Below are positions 17,680 through 27,263 of a stretch of 64,000 nt of DNA, one piece after another (the first letter of the stretch is position 1; each line of letters starts with the position of its first letter). Origin of the DNA: an uncultured Chlorobiota bacterium (GTDB lineage Bacteria > Bacteroidota > Ignavibacteria > UBA10030 > UBA6906); the NCBI GenBank assembly GCA_900696645.1, contig CAADGV010000043.1, positions 1 through 64,000 of the forward strand. The letters run 5' to 3'. The notes beneath the pieces were generated by a model that saw only the letters and a list, made by a program, of their open reading frames with translations, was not told the origin of the DNA and searched no databases. Position numbers and translations under genes: made by a program.

Positions 17680-20247
17680 TTAGAACTCAAGCCGTGCGCC
17701 AACGCGAATGCGGCGCGGGTCGTAGTACGCGCCCGGATCGCCCAACTCTCCGCCAACACGTCCGTTGGAATCAAACCAACGTATGTTTTTCGCATTCAGC
17801 ACGTTGCGGGCATCGGCATACAACGTTAGATGGTAGAAATTGGGTTCGCAACCGAGCGCAAACTCCCTTCTCACTTTCAAATTGACAAACAGAACATCTT
17901 CCATCCGCGCATTGTTGGGGAGAAATGCCTTGGTGGAATCGAGCGGCGTATATCCGTCCCTCGTCGGGTAGAATGTGTACGGCCTCGGCGAATTGTAGAG
18001 AACGACGATATTCATCTGCATTCCCCAAAACAGACTGAAGTCAGCATCAGCTTTAATCGTATGACGTTGATCCCAGCTCAACGGATAGGGCCGCGCGACA
18101 AGCGGAAAACCCCATTGTGCAAGATTGATCGACTGATTGACATTATCACTCACCCCCTCCGTCACCATATAGGAGTACGAAATGGTGCCCGAGAATTTCT
18201 CCCCCCGTTCCTGGCTGATAACGAATTCCAATCCGTTCACCGTTGCCTGAGCATTGTTGACGTACGACGCAAATCCATAGTCACCCGCAGACTTGCTGTC
18301 GAACGGAATCAGCGTCTTCGAATCAATCTGGTTGGAGATCGATTTCCGGAAATACGTTGCTGATGCTACCACCGTGGGACTGATGCCGTGCTTGAATCCG
18401 GCCTCCCATGCAATCGTTCGCTCGGGTTCAAGGTCGGGATTCCCCGTCAGCACGCCGCGGGTTCCCGAACGGATCTGGGAGGGATTGATTCCGGAGTAGA
18501 GGTAGTCGAACAACGGATATTGGAAATACTGCCCGAAGTTTACATAGAAGAATGATGACGGGCCGACGGGAGCCGCAAAGGCTACACGCGGACTGAATTG
18601 ATGCTTGAATTTCACATTCGTTGTGCCGACAACGCGCTGTTCGTATTCATCCTGCCTGACCGGAATAAACTCGACGATTGGACGGGCAGCTCTTGTATCC
18701 AGAAAATCCCATCGAACACCAAAACTGAAACTCGAACCATCCCTCACAAACTCAATTTTGTCCTGAACATACACGCTGCCTGAACGGGGAGAGTAATTGT
18801 AAGAATTGCTGTAGTTCAAGAGTTCGGCGTTCTCAAGGGGTTTGCCGAAGTAGGTCAGTTGCGGCTCGAACTTCACAAGATCGGAAAGGATATTGTACTG
18901 GTGCAACTCAACGCCCGCTTTGACAATGTGCGACCTATCGATTTGTGCCGTGACATCAGCCTTCAACGTATATATCGTCTGCCGCGTATCTGCCCACCAA
19001 TGGCGCTTTCCGCCAACAATGTATCGCAGAAAGAAATCATATTCGTACGGCCGGAGATTCTGATCTGCGCCGATACGTTCTCCTATTTCCGAACGCTGAA
19101 AATATCGACTGACGCTGGCGGTATAGAACACGTTATCGGAAAGCGTATGAGAAAGCGTCAGGGCGAGGCGGTACGAATTGCGGTTCCGTGCAGGCAATCC
19201 CGGAAGATTGAACCGCCAACTGAACTCGTAGTCGCGCCAGTCGCGAAGCGAGTAAATGCCCTGAAGGGCAAGCCGCACCGACGGACTGATGATAGACTCC
19301 AGCTTGCTGAACCCGTTGAGTTCACTGATAACGCCGTCAACCCGAAACCGGTCGAAATCCCGCCACCATCGAGTGTCGCTCTTCGTGTACGTGTTCGCGG
19401 TGAAGTAATACAGCTTGGCAGGCACAATCGGACCGCCCGCTGTTATTTCCATTTCGGTCAGCCTATCCTGCTGTTCATTCACTCGTGTCGGGAGCAATCC
19501 GTCACTTTCAACCCGCCCGCCAATCTCGTGTTTGTCGGCACCGGTTTTTGTCACAACGTTGACAATACCCGACATGGCATTGCCGTACTGCGCTTCAAAT
19601 CCGCCGGTGTGAATTGTCATTCCGGTGATGGAACTTTTTGGTAGACCCGTTCCCAACCCTCCGCCAACAACATCCTGAACGGGAAGCCCATCAACAAGAT
19701 ACACAACCTCGTTGGTCTTGCCGCCTCGAACGTTTCCTTCGATTGTTGTTCCCGGCTGAAGGCCCAGCACTTCCTGGAATGCAACGACCGGCAGTTTATC
19801 GAGTTTCACTTCCCCGATGGAGAATGCAGTCGAAGGTTGGTCTTTTTGGATCAGCGGGCGTTCGGCGCGAACTTCCACCGCGTCCAATTCCACTGCCGAA
19901 GGATCCAATTGCATATCAATACGCGTTCGCAAGTCGGGCAGGATGGTGACGTTCTGCAGAATTACGGTGCGGTACCCGACGGAACTGAACTTCACGCTGT
20001 ACGTTCCTGCCCGGATATTGGCAATCACAAAGATGCCGTCTACATCGGCGGCGGCGCCGAGTTGAGTTCCCATCACGGTGACGTTTGCACCGATGATGTA
20101 TTGACCGGTGGCTTTGTCCGTCACGCGTCCTTCAAGCAATCCCGTTGTTCCCGCAAACAGGGAACTGCAGAACATCATGGTCAGCAGTACCCTGCCTGCG
20201 AGAACGGCAATTCCGTTTCGTTTTCGACTTATATCAGTATCGTTCAT
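17680..20247 (-). CDS. TonB-dependent receptor-like outer-membrane protein with carboxypeptidase-regulatory-like domain (module B)
   Basis: The protein has 855 residues. A signal-like segment ends near SSLFAG. A carboxypeptidase-regulatory-like Ig domain follows at about 36-120 (GRVTDKATGQYIIGANVTV ... GYRTV). A plug domain follows at about 135-235 (LDKLPVVAFQEVLGLQPG, then YLVDGLPVQDV). The remainder is a 22-strand-type barrel ending in RVGARLEF, the C-terminal insertion signal it shares with the receptor at 27264. TonB-dependent receptors import or respond to large ligands at the outer membrane; some carboxypeptidase-regulatory members serve other envelope functions. I see no clear TonB-box. 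The gene lies 53 nt after the PIG-L-like gene and 16 nt before a lipoprotein gene. The ligand is unknown. Confidence 0.9.
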   Translation of the reverse strand: MNDTDISRKRNGIAVLAGRVLLTMMFCSSLFAGTTGLLEGRVTDKATGQYIIGANVTVMGTQLGAAADVDGIFVIANIRAGTYSVKFSSVGYRTVILQNVTILPDLRTRIDMQLDPSAVELDAVEVRAERPLIQKDQPSTAFSIGEVKLDKLPVVAFQEVLGLQPGTTIEGNVRGGKTNEVVYLVDGLPVQDVVGGGLGTGLPKSSITGMTIHTGGFEAQYGNAMSGIVNVVTKTGADKHEIGGRVESDGLLPTRVNEQQDRLTEMEITAGGPIVPAKLYYFTANTYTKSDTRWWRDFDRFRVDGVISELNGFSKLESIISPSVRLALQGIYSLRDWRDYEFSWRFNLPGLPARNRNSYRLALTLSHTLSDNVFYTASVSRYFQRSEIGERIGADQNLRPYEYDFFLRYIVGGKRHWWADTRQTIYTLKADVTAQIDRSHIVKAGVELHQYNILSDLVKFEPQLTYFGKPLENAELLNYSNSYNYSPRSGSVYVQDKIEFVRDGSSFSFGVRWDFLDTRAARPIVEFIPVRQDEYEQRVVGTTNVKFKHQFSPRVAFAAPVGPSSFFYVNFGQYFQYPLFDYLYSGINPSQIRSGTRGVLTGNPDLEPERTIAWEAGFKHGISPTVVASATYFRKSISNQIDSKTLIPFDSKSAGDYGFASYVNNAQATVNGLEFVISQERGEKFSGTISYSYMVTEGVSDNVNQSINLAQWGFPLVARPYPLSWDQRHTIKADADFSLFWGMQMNIVVLYNSPRPYTFYPTRDGYTPLDSTKAFLPNNARMEDVLFVNLKVRREFALGCEPNFYHLTLYADARNVLNAKNIRWFDSNGRVGGELGDPGAYYDPRRIRVGARLEF

Positions 20248-20300
20248 AATGCTTCTGTCTGTGAGCAGTTCAACTCCGCCCGCGGGCGGTTCCTGTCAAA

Positions 20301-22595
20301 TCAACGCACAGAGATGATGTTTGCAAGCAAACGAAGGCTTCCGGCATGAACATTCATCCACTGCGGCTGCAACGCAAGGTCAACATACGTTACCCTGCCC
20401 TTGCCGACACTGCGGGAAACCACGAGCGGCTCGTCCGATCCTGCACTTCTGACCGGGATTTCATAATCACCACCCAAAGAAAGAGTGTTGTACGCCTTGC
20501 GGAAAACCCACTCGTCAAAATCACTCGCGGCAATAGCGTTCGGCTTTGTGAGCATGGGATGCGTGGTGTCAAATGCAATCGGGCTCGTTTCGTCGAATCG
20601 GTGCGAGGGTTGCGCGCGAATGCCCTTCAATAACGGTATCGATGAGACATCAGCGCTTTCTTGGGCAAGCACAACCAGATGCCCGCCGCGTTCTACAAAT
20701 CTTTCTACAATTCTCGTCGATTGCTTCAAGCGGGGATGCAGAGCAAAGGAACGTCTGTCGAGAATGAGAACATCTGTTCCCTCCAATGTCCTTGCCGACA
20801 AATCATCAGGACGGAGCTTTCGGGCCCGTAGCCCGATGCGTCGCAGCGCATCCAATGTTGCGCTGTTTTCAACCCCGCCGATCACGGCAACCGACCGTAA
20901 GGTGTCGGCAAGAACGGAAAATATCCGGGCCACAAACATTCCCTGCGGCATTTCATCGATCAGGATACTGGAGATATGATCTCCCTCGGGCACAGGGGAA
21001 TGGAGTTTCAACCTCAATGTATCCACTTGCGTGGCACCTTTATGACTCAACCTGAACGGCCGGCCCGGGGCAAACATCACCGAATCGCGAATGTGAATCG
21101 TGTCGCGCACACCGTCCCGACTGTGATTCATCAGCCGGACTGCCACCATTTCATCATCCATTGCCCGAACAACCGGCGTCAGCACTTCAAACGACAATTT
21201 CGGGGAGAAAGAAAAATACATGCTGCCGCGATAGATGAAGCTTCTCAACCTGTCCGGAGCAGTATGAATAATGAAGAAGTATGTCGGCTTTCGGATTGTC
21301 TGATGAAAATTCCCGAACTCTGTGCGGGGATAGTCATACACTAATGTGGAGGGTGTCAGCAAGCGATACTTCTCGCCGGGTTCCAGAAGTACTCTGCGTC
21401 TCACGTCCTCGTTCAAAATCCATCCTGCATCAACCGCAGGAATGAACAACTCAGTCGTTCCCCCGTCGCTTACCCCTTGAACCTTCGAAATATCCAAAAA
21501 GGTAACTTGCGCATTCGTGAGAATCGAATCACTGACCGCAAAGACAACCTTTACTCCAAGCAGAACATTTCTCAGTCCTTCAAGAGTTGCTTTCCACTTC
21601 AACAACGTCCTTCGTTCGGTTGCGCTGAATTGATGGATACGCGTGATCTTCAAGTCAACTGAATCCAGAAGCGAAACCACGTAACGAAGATTCCTGTCGG
21701 TATTCCGGTTCTTGGAGGACAAAACACTCCTTGACAGCTTGTGAAGCTCTGTATCCAGAACTCGCAAACGATCTGAAATACCGGGCAATCCTGTATCGAG
21801 TGCGACGCCCACAAACGTTGAAGGATGGAGTATGCGATATACCGGAACATCAGTTCTCCATGCAGCCCGTTGTACCGCCAACGACTTGTACGTTGCTGCC
21901 GCCGCCCCCGCAATCGTCCGGTAGGTCACCTTCAATTCTTGATGCGTTTCATCTATAGGAAGAGAAAAGCCTTTGTCAAGCGGAGATTCGAGAGCCACAC
22001 GGTCGACGTTCCAGGTTCCATGCTTCGACACTTGACGCACTGCCTCGAGTACATCATGCACAACTATTTCTGTTCGAAGTGGGGAGCCGGAAAAACCAAA
22101 GTCGGGCGAAATGAGAATAAGGTCGGGCTTGAACTCCCCGATGATTTGGCGCAATCGCATCTGGAGAGAATCGGCATGCCAGAGGTTTCGTACTGCTGCC
22201 GAATCGGAAGCGGATGCCATATCAGGCAGATTCATGAACCGCGCTTCGCCATCGAGCATTGCCAGCGCAATGGCTGCCTCTTCACGTCTGACCGCCGCAA
22301 GCATCGCCGGATACTCAGACTGTATGTCGCTTTCTCCCGACTCTCCATTAGTGATGTAGGCCGTCAGGATTTTTGCGCCTTTGGCCAATCTGAAATAAGC
22401 CAGCGCAGAGAGATCCTCATATCCCGGCTGCATTGCGATGCACAAAACATTGACATCGCCGGACAAATCACGCGTTAGTTGGTAAAGCGCTGTGTCGCCA
22501 ACTGCCGGGAAAACTCTTGACTCTGGTTCTGCTTGAATTCCGGCTGCGAAGCCGAGAACAAGAACGACAAGGAAAAACAAACGACAACCAATCAC
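20301..22595 (-). CDS. PIG-L/LmbE-like protein with degenerate metal site and C-terminal ThuA/amidotransferase-like domain
   Basis: The protein has 764 residues and a GTG start with no clear ribosome site. A signal peptide opens it (LFFLVVLVLGFAAGIQA). Residues about 45-190 follow the PIG-L deacetylase pattern (VLCIAMQPGYEDLSALAYFRL, ITNGE, FKPDLILISPD), but the zinc motif HPDDE reads QPGYED at residues 56-61. The later HGHH-type ligand region reads GFSGSPLRTEIVVH. It therefore looks like a pseudoenzyme. The last 200 residues match the ThuA-like domain of large Bacteroidota PIG-L proteins (VAVIGGVENSATLDALRRIGL ... GKGRVTYVDLALQPQW ... LLANIISVR). It leads an operon with a TonB receptor and lipoproteins. 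The role may be binding glycans or N-acetylated sugars rather than hydrolysis; that is inference. Confidence 0.82.
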   Translation of the reverse strand: MIGCRLFFLVVLVLGFAAGIQAEPESRVFPAVGDTALYQLTRDLSGDVNVLCIAMQPGYEDLSALAYFRLAKGAKILTAYITNGESGESDIQSEYPAMLAAVRREEAAIALAMLDGEARFMNLPDMASASDSAAVRNLWHADSLQMRLRQIIGEFKPDLILISPDFGFSGSPLRTEIVVHDVLEAVRQVSKHGTWNVDRVALESPLDKGFSLPIDETHQELKVTYRTIAGAAAATYKSLAVQRAAWRTDVPVYRILHPSTFVGVALDTGLPGISDRLRVLDTELHKLSRSVLSSKNRNTDRNLRYVVSLLDSVDLKITRIHQFSATERRTLLKWKATLEGLRNVLLGVKVVFAVSDSILTNAQVTFLDISKVQGVSDGGTTELFIPAVDAGWILNEDVRRRVLLEPGEKYRLLTPSTLVYDYPRTEFGNFHQTIRKPTYFFIIHTAPDRLRSFIYRGSMYFSFSPKLSFEVLTPVVRAMDDEMVAVRLMNHSRDGVRDTIHIRDSVMFAPGRPFRLSHKGATQVDTLRLKLHSPVPEGDHISSILIDEMPQGMFVARIFSVLADTLRSVAVIGGVENSATLDALRRIGLRARKLRPDDLSARTLEGTDVLILDRRSFALHPRLKQSTRIVERFVERGGHLVVLAQESADVSSIPLLKGIRAQPSHRFDETSPIAFDTTHPMLTKPNAIAASDFDEWVFRKAYNTLSLGGDYEIPVRSAGSDEPLVVSRSVGKGRVTYVDLALQPQWMNVHAGSLRLLANIISVR

Positions 22596-22624
22596 AATAC
22601 ACTCATGGTTTTGTGGACGGAAAC

Positions 22625-22658
22625 AAAAAAGACTGCCCCGGCACTCCGGGGCAGTCTT
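22625..22658 (-). terminator. Strong intrinsic terminator closing module A
   Basis: A perfect 13-bp stem (AAGACTGCCCCGG / CCGGGGCAGTCTT) with a 4-nt loop is followed on the minus strand by six T residues. It sits 37 nt past the stop of the PorV-like gene at 22696 and 29 nt before the PIG-L-like start, so it separates the two envelope modules. Confidence 0.93.
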
Positions 22659-22695
22659 CGAACTAAGACGTAGTACGCCTCGTCCTGACTGTGAA

Positions 22696-23742
22696 CTAGA
22701 ATCCTACCTTCAACGAGAACACATTGTTATTGTTGAAGAGATCGACCTGTCGAAATGCATAGTCGAATGTCAGTTCGAGGTCGGTGGTCACGTAGGTGAT
22801 ACCGACACCGGCGGTGATACCGAAGATGCGGTCTTCCTTCTCGACTTTGGGGAGGAGGTTGCCGCCGACACGGCCTGCAAGTTTGACCTGGTCAGTTCCG
22901 TAGAGAAGCTCTCCACCGAAGCGCCATTCGTCAACGTACAGGTTGTTGTTGGTGAACGAACCGCTGCCCACATAGCTGAACTCGTCGCTGAAGTTTCCGG
23001 TATAGGCCAGACCAAACTCCACAAGCGAAGGCAGGTCAAAGCTTGCTGCTTCCGATTTGTAGGGTTGTTCCGGTCGACTTCCATCGCTGGAAACGGCTGC
23101 ACGGTAGAGACCGGAACCATCGAACTTCATTCCGGGCCCGATGTTCTTTACCGCGACGCCAAGGTGTAGTCCCTTCACGTTAACGAGTCCGCTGTACTGC
23201 ACACCGAAATCGAATGCAACACCGGAGGCAGACACACGGTCAATCTGTTCGGTAATCAGTTTGGTGGTGATACCGACAGAGATCGCATCTGTCAACGGGC
23301 GCGCGTAGGTAACCCCTACGGTGACGTACGTTGGCGAGAAATTTCTCCCTGAACGGTTTTCAGGATCGTCGTTCGTTGTCAACGGAATATCCCCGAAGCT
23401 CAACGACTTGATGGACAAGCCGAGAATCCCGAAATCACCGAATGAAGCACCGATGGCGCCGTAGCTCACGCTAATGTCAGCGATATACGACATTGACGAG
23501 AACATACCTTCGGCCGAGTTCTTAAGTAATCCCAACCCTGCAGGGTTGAAATGAATTGCCTCGACACCTGTTGCATTTGCCAACGATGCACTTCCCATCG
23601 CAAGATACCGGGCGCCGACGGGGATTAACAACTCGGGGGCCGCCGATGTACCGGTTCTCTTGTTCTGCGCGTCCGCAGTACCGACCACGCCCGCGAACAG
23701 CACGCCGAACACGAGGGCGCTGATCAACATCTTCTTTGTCAT
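22696..23742 (-). CDS. PorV-like outer-membrane beta-barrel protein (module A)
   Basis: The track starts at 23808, inside the preceding gene. The ATG at 23742, with AAGGAG upstream, gives 348 residues and a standard signal peptide (MTKKMLISALVFGVLFAGVVGTADA). The family signature follows: TSAAPELLIPVGARYLAMGSA and HFNPAGLG, then amphipathic strands and a terminal LKVGF. PorV is the T9SS outer-membrane shuttle that carries cargo proteins to the sortase complex. The gene begins 25 nt after the large T9SS cargo gene, which supports a dedicated cargo/shuttle relationship. It is a paralogue of the barrel at 15277-16383. Confidence 0.88.
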   Translation of the reverse strand: MTKKMLISALVFGVLFAGVVGTADAQNKRTGTSAAPELLIPVGARYLAMGSASLANATGVEAIHFNPAGLGLLKNSAEGMFSSMSYIADISVSYGAIGASFGDFGILGLSIKSLSFGDIPLTTNDDPENRSGRNFSPTYVTVGVTYARPLTDAISVGITTKLITEQIDRVSASGVAFDFGVQYSGLVNVKGLHLGVAVKNIGPGMKFDGSGLYRAAVSSDGSRPEQPYKSEAASFDLPSLVEFGLAYTGNFSDEFSYVGSGSFTNNNLYVDEWRFGGELLYGTDQVKLAGRVGGNLLPKVEKEDRIFGITAGVGITYVTTDLELTFDYAFRQVDLFNNNNVFSLKVGF

Positions 23743-23767
23743 GGTCGTTTCTCCTTTGTTCTTATTG

Positions 23768-26700
23768 TTAGAATACATCGAGCACCTCCTGTTCCTGAAT
23801 GACCGCAATCTTCAGAACCTTCGAGGTTCCGAGGTCAGGAAGTTCCACGTACGCAATGTACATCCCGCTTGCAACCGGGAAATTGTCCTGGTTATTCAAA
23901 TCCCATCTCATGAATTGCGAGTTATCATTCTTCTCCAATGTCCGAACCACTTGCCCTGCCAGGTTGAATATGCGAATTGTTGCTCTGGCAGGCAAGAAGT
24001 TGAACGTCACAAATCGAACTAAACGACTCGTCTCAGCCGGATTGAACGCGTAGTACGGATTTGGAAAGACACCAATTTTCGCGGCATCCTGCTTCGCAAG
24101 AGCCATGTCACCAATCGTGGGAGCCGATGTCTTGAATTGATAGCTATCTGTACCCGCGACAATCGGGTTTGCAAACCGTACCTGATACACGTCGCCGTTC
24201 TTCCACCTGGAAGCTCCTGTCTGTGTAAAGAACAGCAACCAACCGATTTTCGGATCGTTCGGGAAGAATCTCGTGTTCTCGGCAGTCGCCGGATCGTACG
24301 GTGTATAGATGACAACAATATAATCACGGCCTGTCATACGGTAGCGAGGCTCTTGACCAGGCACATTAGGATTGCCAACGTCGTTTCCGTATGGAGAGGC
24401 AGCGTCAGCGTTACGGTTAATCACCGCATAGTTGAGTTGCCGGTTGTTTTCGATATCCCATAACTCGAATGGAGACCGCATTTGGACGTTCAAATGGCTC
24501 GTTGCAGTAACAGTTGATACGCCAAAAGATGCGCGCGCCCACTGCGTCGTCCACTGTCCGCCCGTTGTTATCGGAGCGTCATTGTTTGAAGTCCCGGTTG
24601 CATCGTTGCCGGTGAACCGAAACTCGAGGTCAGCCTGCAAATCCGTCAACGCAGGATCGGGCGGAACCGTTGGGCCAGGTGCCATGGAAGCCTTGTAAAG
24701 CCCCGTAGCCCCGCCGAAGAGCGTGTAGTCACCCCACAGATTCAATAATCCGCCTGTGGCCGGCACAGTTTGCCTGTGCGACAGGATTGTGGTTGGTGGG
24801 TCGTATGTAAGAGCCGACATACTCAACTGCACGCCGTCAAAGATGGCGTAATCATTATCACCTGAAGTGTTTCTCTGCTTTGCCATCACTGTTGATCCCT
24901 TGTTGACGGTCCAGGAGTGGACAGGTAAACCTGCTACCGTGTCAACGACCCAATTCACATCGTAGGTCGCAGTCTGGAGACGTGATGGATCAATCACTTT
25001 TGCCACAGCAGTGGCATCACCCGAGCCGCCAGTCTTTCTTACGGTTATCGTATCGCCGAATCCGGAAGTAATTCGTGTTCCCGGTCTCGCGCTTTGCGGG
25101 CGCACAGTAAGCACCTGAACATCAGACTCAAGTGCAGCGGGCAGATAATTTGGCACATTTGCAACACTGTATGAAGTAACTGCCAAATAATATTCCTGGC
25201 CGTTGTTCAGCTTGTCAATGTCACGAATGTAGTCCCGATTGAAGTTGAAATATCTCACGACACCAGAGTTGCTGCCAAATTGAACAGGCAACTGGAGGAT
25301 TTGCCCAGAGGATGGATCGAACTGCTCATCAAGCACAACATCAGGATCCGTCGCAAGGTCGTAAGTTGCAACGCGGACGCCTTCACTCAACCGTGCACTC
25401 CGGCTTGGCAACTGGTAAATATTGTATCCTTCGAATTTATATTCGCCGGGTTGGTTGATCGTTGTTTCTGTTTGAGCCACTCGTGCAAGATTTGATCCCC
25501 ACTCCAGAATCACCTGACCATCGAGTTCAGAAACCTGGACAGCGGGAGCAACAGGCGGCTTCGGAACCTGGAACAACGCATCAAATGTGTTCTGAACGAA
25601 CCGGTCGTTGAACTTCATAACCGAGACGCTCGAGAGACGGCCCGAACCCAAACCCGCAACAGTACCAATCACAACTTCCTGCGTGTCACCGGGAGCAAGC
25701 CTGAACGGACCGCTGTTAAGTGCAATGCGGCGGTCGCCGGGACCGAACGAATAGTCAGTACCCAATCCATCGATGAATCCTTGTCTCTTCACCGGATCTC
25801 CATTCAGCGGGAAAAAGGAAAGAGGCTCGCCCGGTGGATGTGGATAGTAAATATCCGGGCCCGTCGAGGCATTGGGAACAAATCCGCGCAACATCTTCCA
25901 CCATCTGAGGCCGCCCTCGCGCGTAAATGGAGGGTCGGAAATGCCGCTTCCGGCCGAGAAGTACACGAAGGAAGTCATCGGAAGATTTTCGTAGCCGTCG
26001 CGGTATTGGAAGTTAAATACCGCCCGTGCGCCGGGTGCCGTCGATGCAACAATGGGACCGGCGAGGAAGTCGTATCCGGAGGATGGAGGCGGAAGATTGA
26101 ACTTTTTGAACTCGAGGTCGACAGCGTTGCCGTTATAAACGTATGCAAGACTTGCTGCGGAATCAACGCCGACAAGGTCATCACCAGCCGAACCAAGATC
26201 GGGGTCTGACCATTGCGAGACATACATGCTGTCAATATAGAATGAACCTCTGGCCCCGCCTCCGATATCGACACCGCCCTTGTTAATAATGCGGTACCGC
26301 TTGAAGTAGAGGTTGCCCATTGCATCTGTCCGCTTATAGCCGAACAATGTCATCTGGATTTCCAAGCCCAAAGGTTCCGAGCCGTAGAGGCCCAATGCAA
26401 CATTCCGGTTCAGGTCGTTGAACACAGTCCAAACAACCTGATCGGCCGGTGAACTCGGGTCGGACCCGGCAACACCGGGCTCGTCGTGGTTACCCGAAAT
26501 CAATTCTTCAGGTGTAAGTCCGGAAGGCGGCGGTTGATAGCCTGGCGTCCCATTTCTTTCGATGTAGGGGGCACCGTATGCCACCGGCCATTCATTCCAA
26601 TCTGTTTCATACTGCTGCAGAATTGCCGCTTTGTCTGCCGAACTGACATCGCCGATCAACTTTTCGAACGATTCAGCAGCATCGCGCGTCAATTCGGTTT

Positions 26701-27178
26701 CGCTCATTTGCTTGAAGTCGCGACGAATTCTGAAAATACGCACATCGGCGTCGGCAGGATTGGAGGGTACCGCAGTGGCGCCCGTTCCAATAATGCGACC
26801 TGCCTGAGTACCGACATTGTATGTGGCACCTCCCACACGAATAACCTGCGTCGGAGCCTCATTCTGAAAGTTGGGATCAAGATACGCCTTACCGCCGTAC
26901 ATGAAACCATCCTGATAAATCACCCACTTTGTGCCACGCGGATAGTACATACCATCATCGCCTGTAGGCGAGTGATTCGACTGACCATCACGACGCGCCC
27001 ATGTCCAGAGATTGTTGATATTCAAAATCTGGTATGTTGGCGTTCCGAGTGTTCGGTTAAGCGATGGCGTCCGGGTACGGTTGGCCTTATCCGGGCCCTC
27101 GGCTGCAAGTGCCGACCATACGATCAGACTCGCAATGCCGACCGTTCCGACAATAGTCTTGAACGTTCTTCGCATCAT
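23768..27178 (-). CDS. Large T9SS cargo protein with C-terminal sorting-type domain (module A)
   Basis: The ATG at 27178, with AGGAG eight bases upstream, gives 1136 residues; the track start at 27355 lies inside the receptor gene. A signal peptide follows (TFKTIVGTVGIASLIVWSALA). The middle is a large secreted-type region without a family I can name, containing many surface loops and few cysteines. The last 100 residues form a sorting-type domain: FPNPYYAFNPAETSR, then IRIFNLAGQVVRTLEK, then FPVASGMYIAYVELPD. This is a variant of the type A tail used by the T9SS. It is flanked by a TonB-type receptor and a PorV-like barrel in one operon. It is probably a surface protein that works with them; the ligand is unknown. 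Confidence 0.85.
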   Translation of the reverse strand: MMRRTFKTIVGTVGIASLIVWSALAAEGPDKANRTRTPSLNRTLGTPTYQILNINNLWTWARRDGQSNHSPTGDDGMYYPRGTKWVIYQDGFMYGGKAYLDPNFQNEAPTQVIRVGGATYNVGTQAGRIIGTGATAVPSNPADADVRIFRIRRDFKQMSETELTRDAAESFEKLIGDVSSADKAAILQQYETDWNEWPVAYGAPYIERNGTPGYQPPPSGLTPEELISGNHDEPGVAGSDPSSPADQVVWTVFNDLNRNVALGLYGSEPLGLEIQMTLFGYKRTDAMGNLYFKRYRIINKGGVDIGGGARGSFYIDSMYVSQWSDPDLGSAGDDLVGVDSAASLAYVYNGNAVDLEFKKFNLPPPSSGYDFLAGPIVASTAPGARAVFNFQYRDGYENLPMTSFVYFSAGSGISDPPFTREGGLRWWKMLRGFVPNASTGPDIYYPHPPGEPLSFFPLNGDPVKRQGFIDGLGTDYSFGPGDRRIALNSGPFRLAPGDTQEVVIGTVAGLGSGRLSSVSVMKFNDRFVQNTFDALFQVPKPPVAPAVQVSELDGQVILEWGSNLARVAQTETTINQPGEYKFEGYNIYQLPSRSARLSEGVRVATYDLATDPDVVLDEQFDPSSGQILQLPVQFGSNSGVVRYFNFNRDYIRDIDKLNNGQEYYLAVTSYSVANVPNYLPAALESDVQVLTVRPQSARPGTRITSGFGDTITVRKTGGSGDATAVAKVIDPSRLQTATYDVNWVVDTVAGLPVHSWTVNKGSTVMAKQRNTSGDNDYAIFDGVQLSMSALTYDPPTTILSHRQTVPATGGLLNLWGDYTLFGGATGLYKASMAPGPTVPPDPALTDLQADLEFRFTGNDATGTSNNDAPITTGGQWTTQWARASFGVSTVTATSHLNVQMRSPFELWDIENNRQLNYAVINRNADAASPYGNDVGNPNVPGQEPRYRMTGRDYIVVIYTPYDPATAENTRFFPNDPKIGWLLFFTQTGASRWKNGDVYQVRFANPIVAGTDSYQFKTSAPTIGDMALAKQDAAKIGVFPNPYYAFNPAETSRLVRFVTFNFLPARATIRIFNLAGQVVRTLEKNDNSQFMRWDLNNQDNFPVASGMYIAYVELPDLGTSKVLKIAVIQEQEVLDVF

Positions 27179-27263
27179 ATTGGGAACTCCTAGAATTAGT
27201 TGATTAAGTTTGAACATACTTTTCAGGAGCAACTCCGAAGCGGAGTTGCTCCCGGGTTGCACA

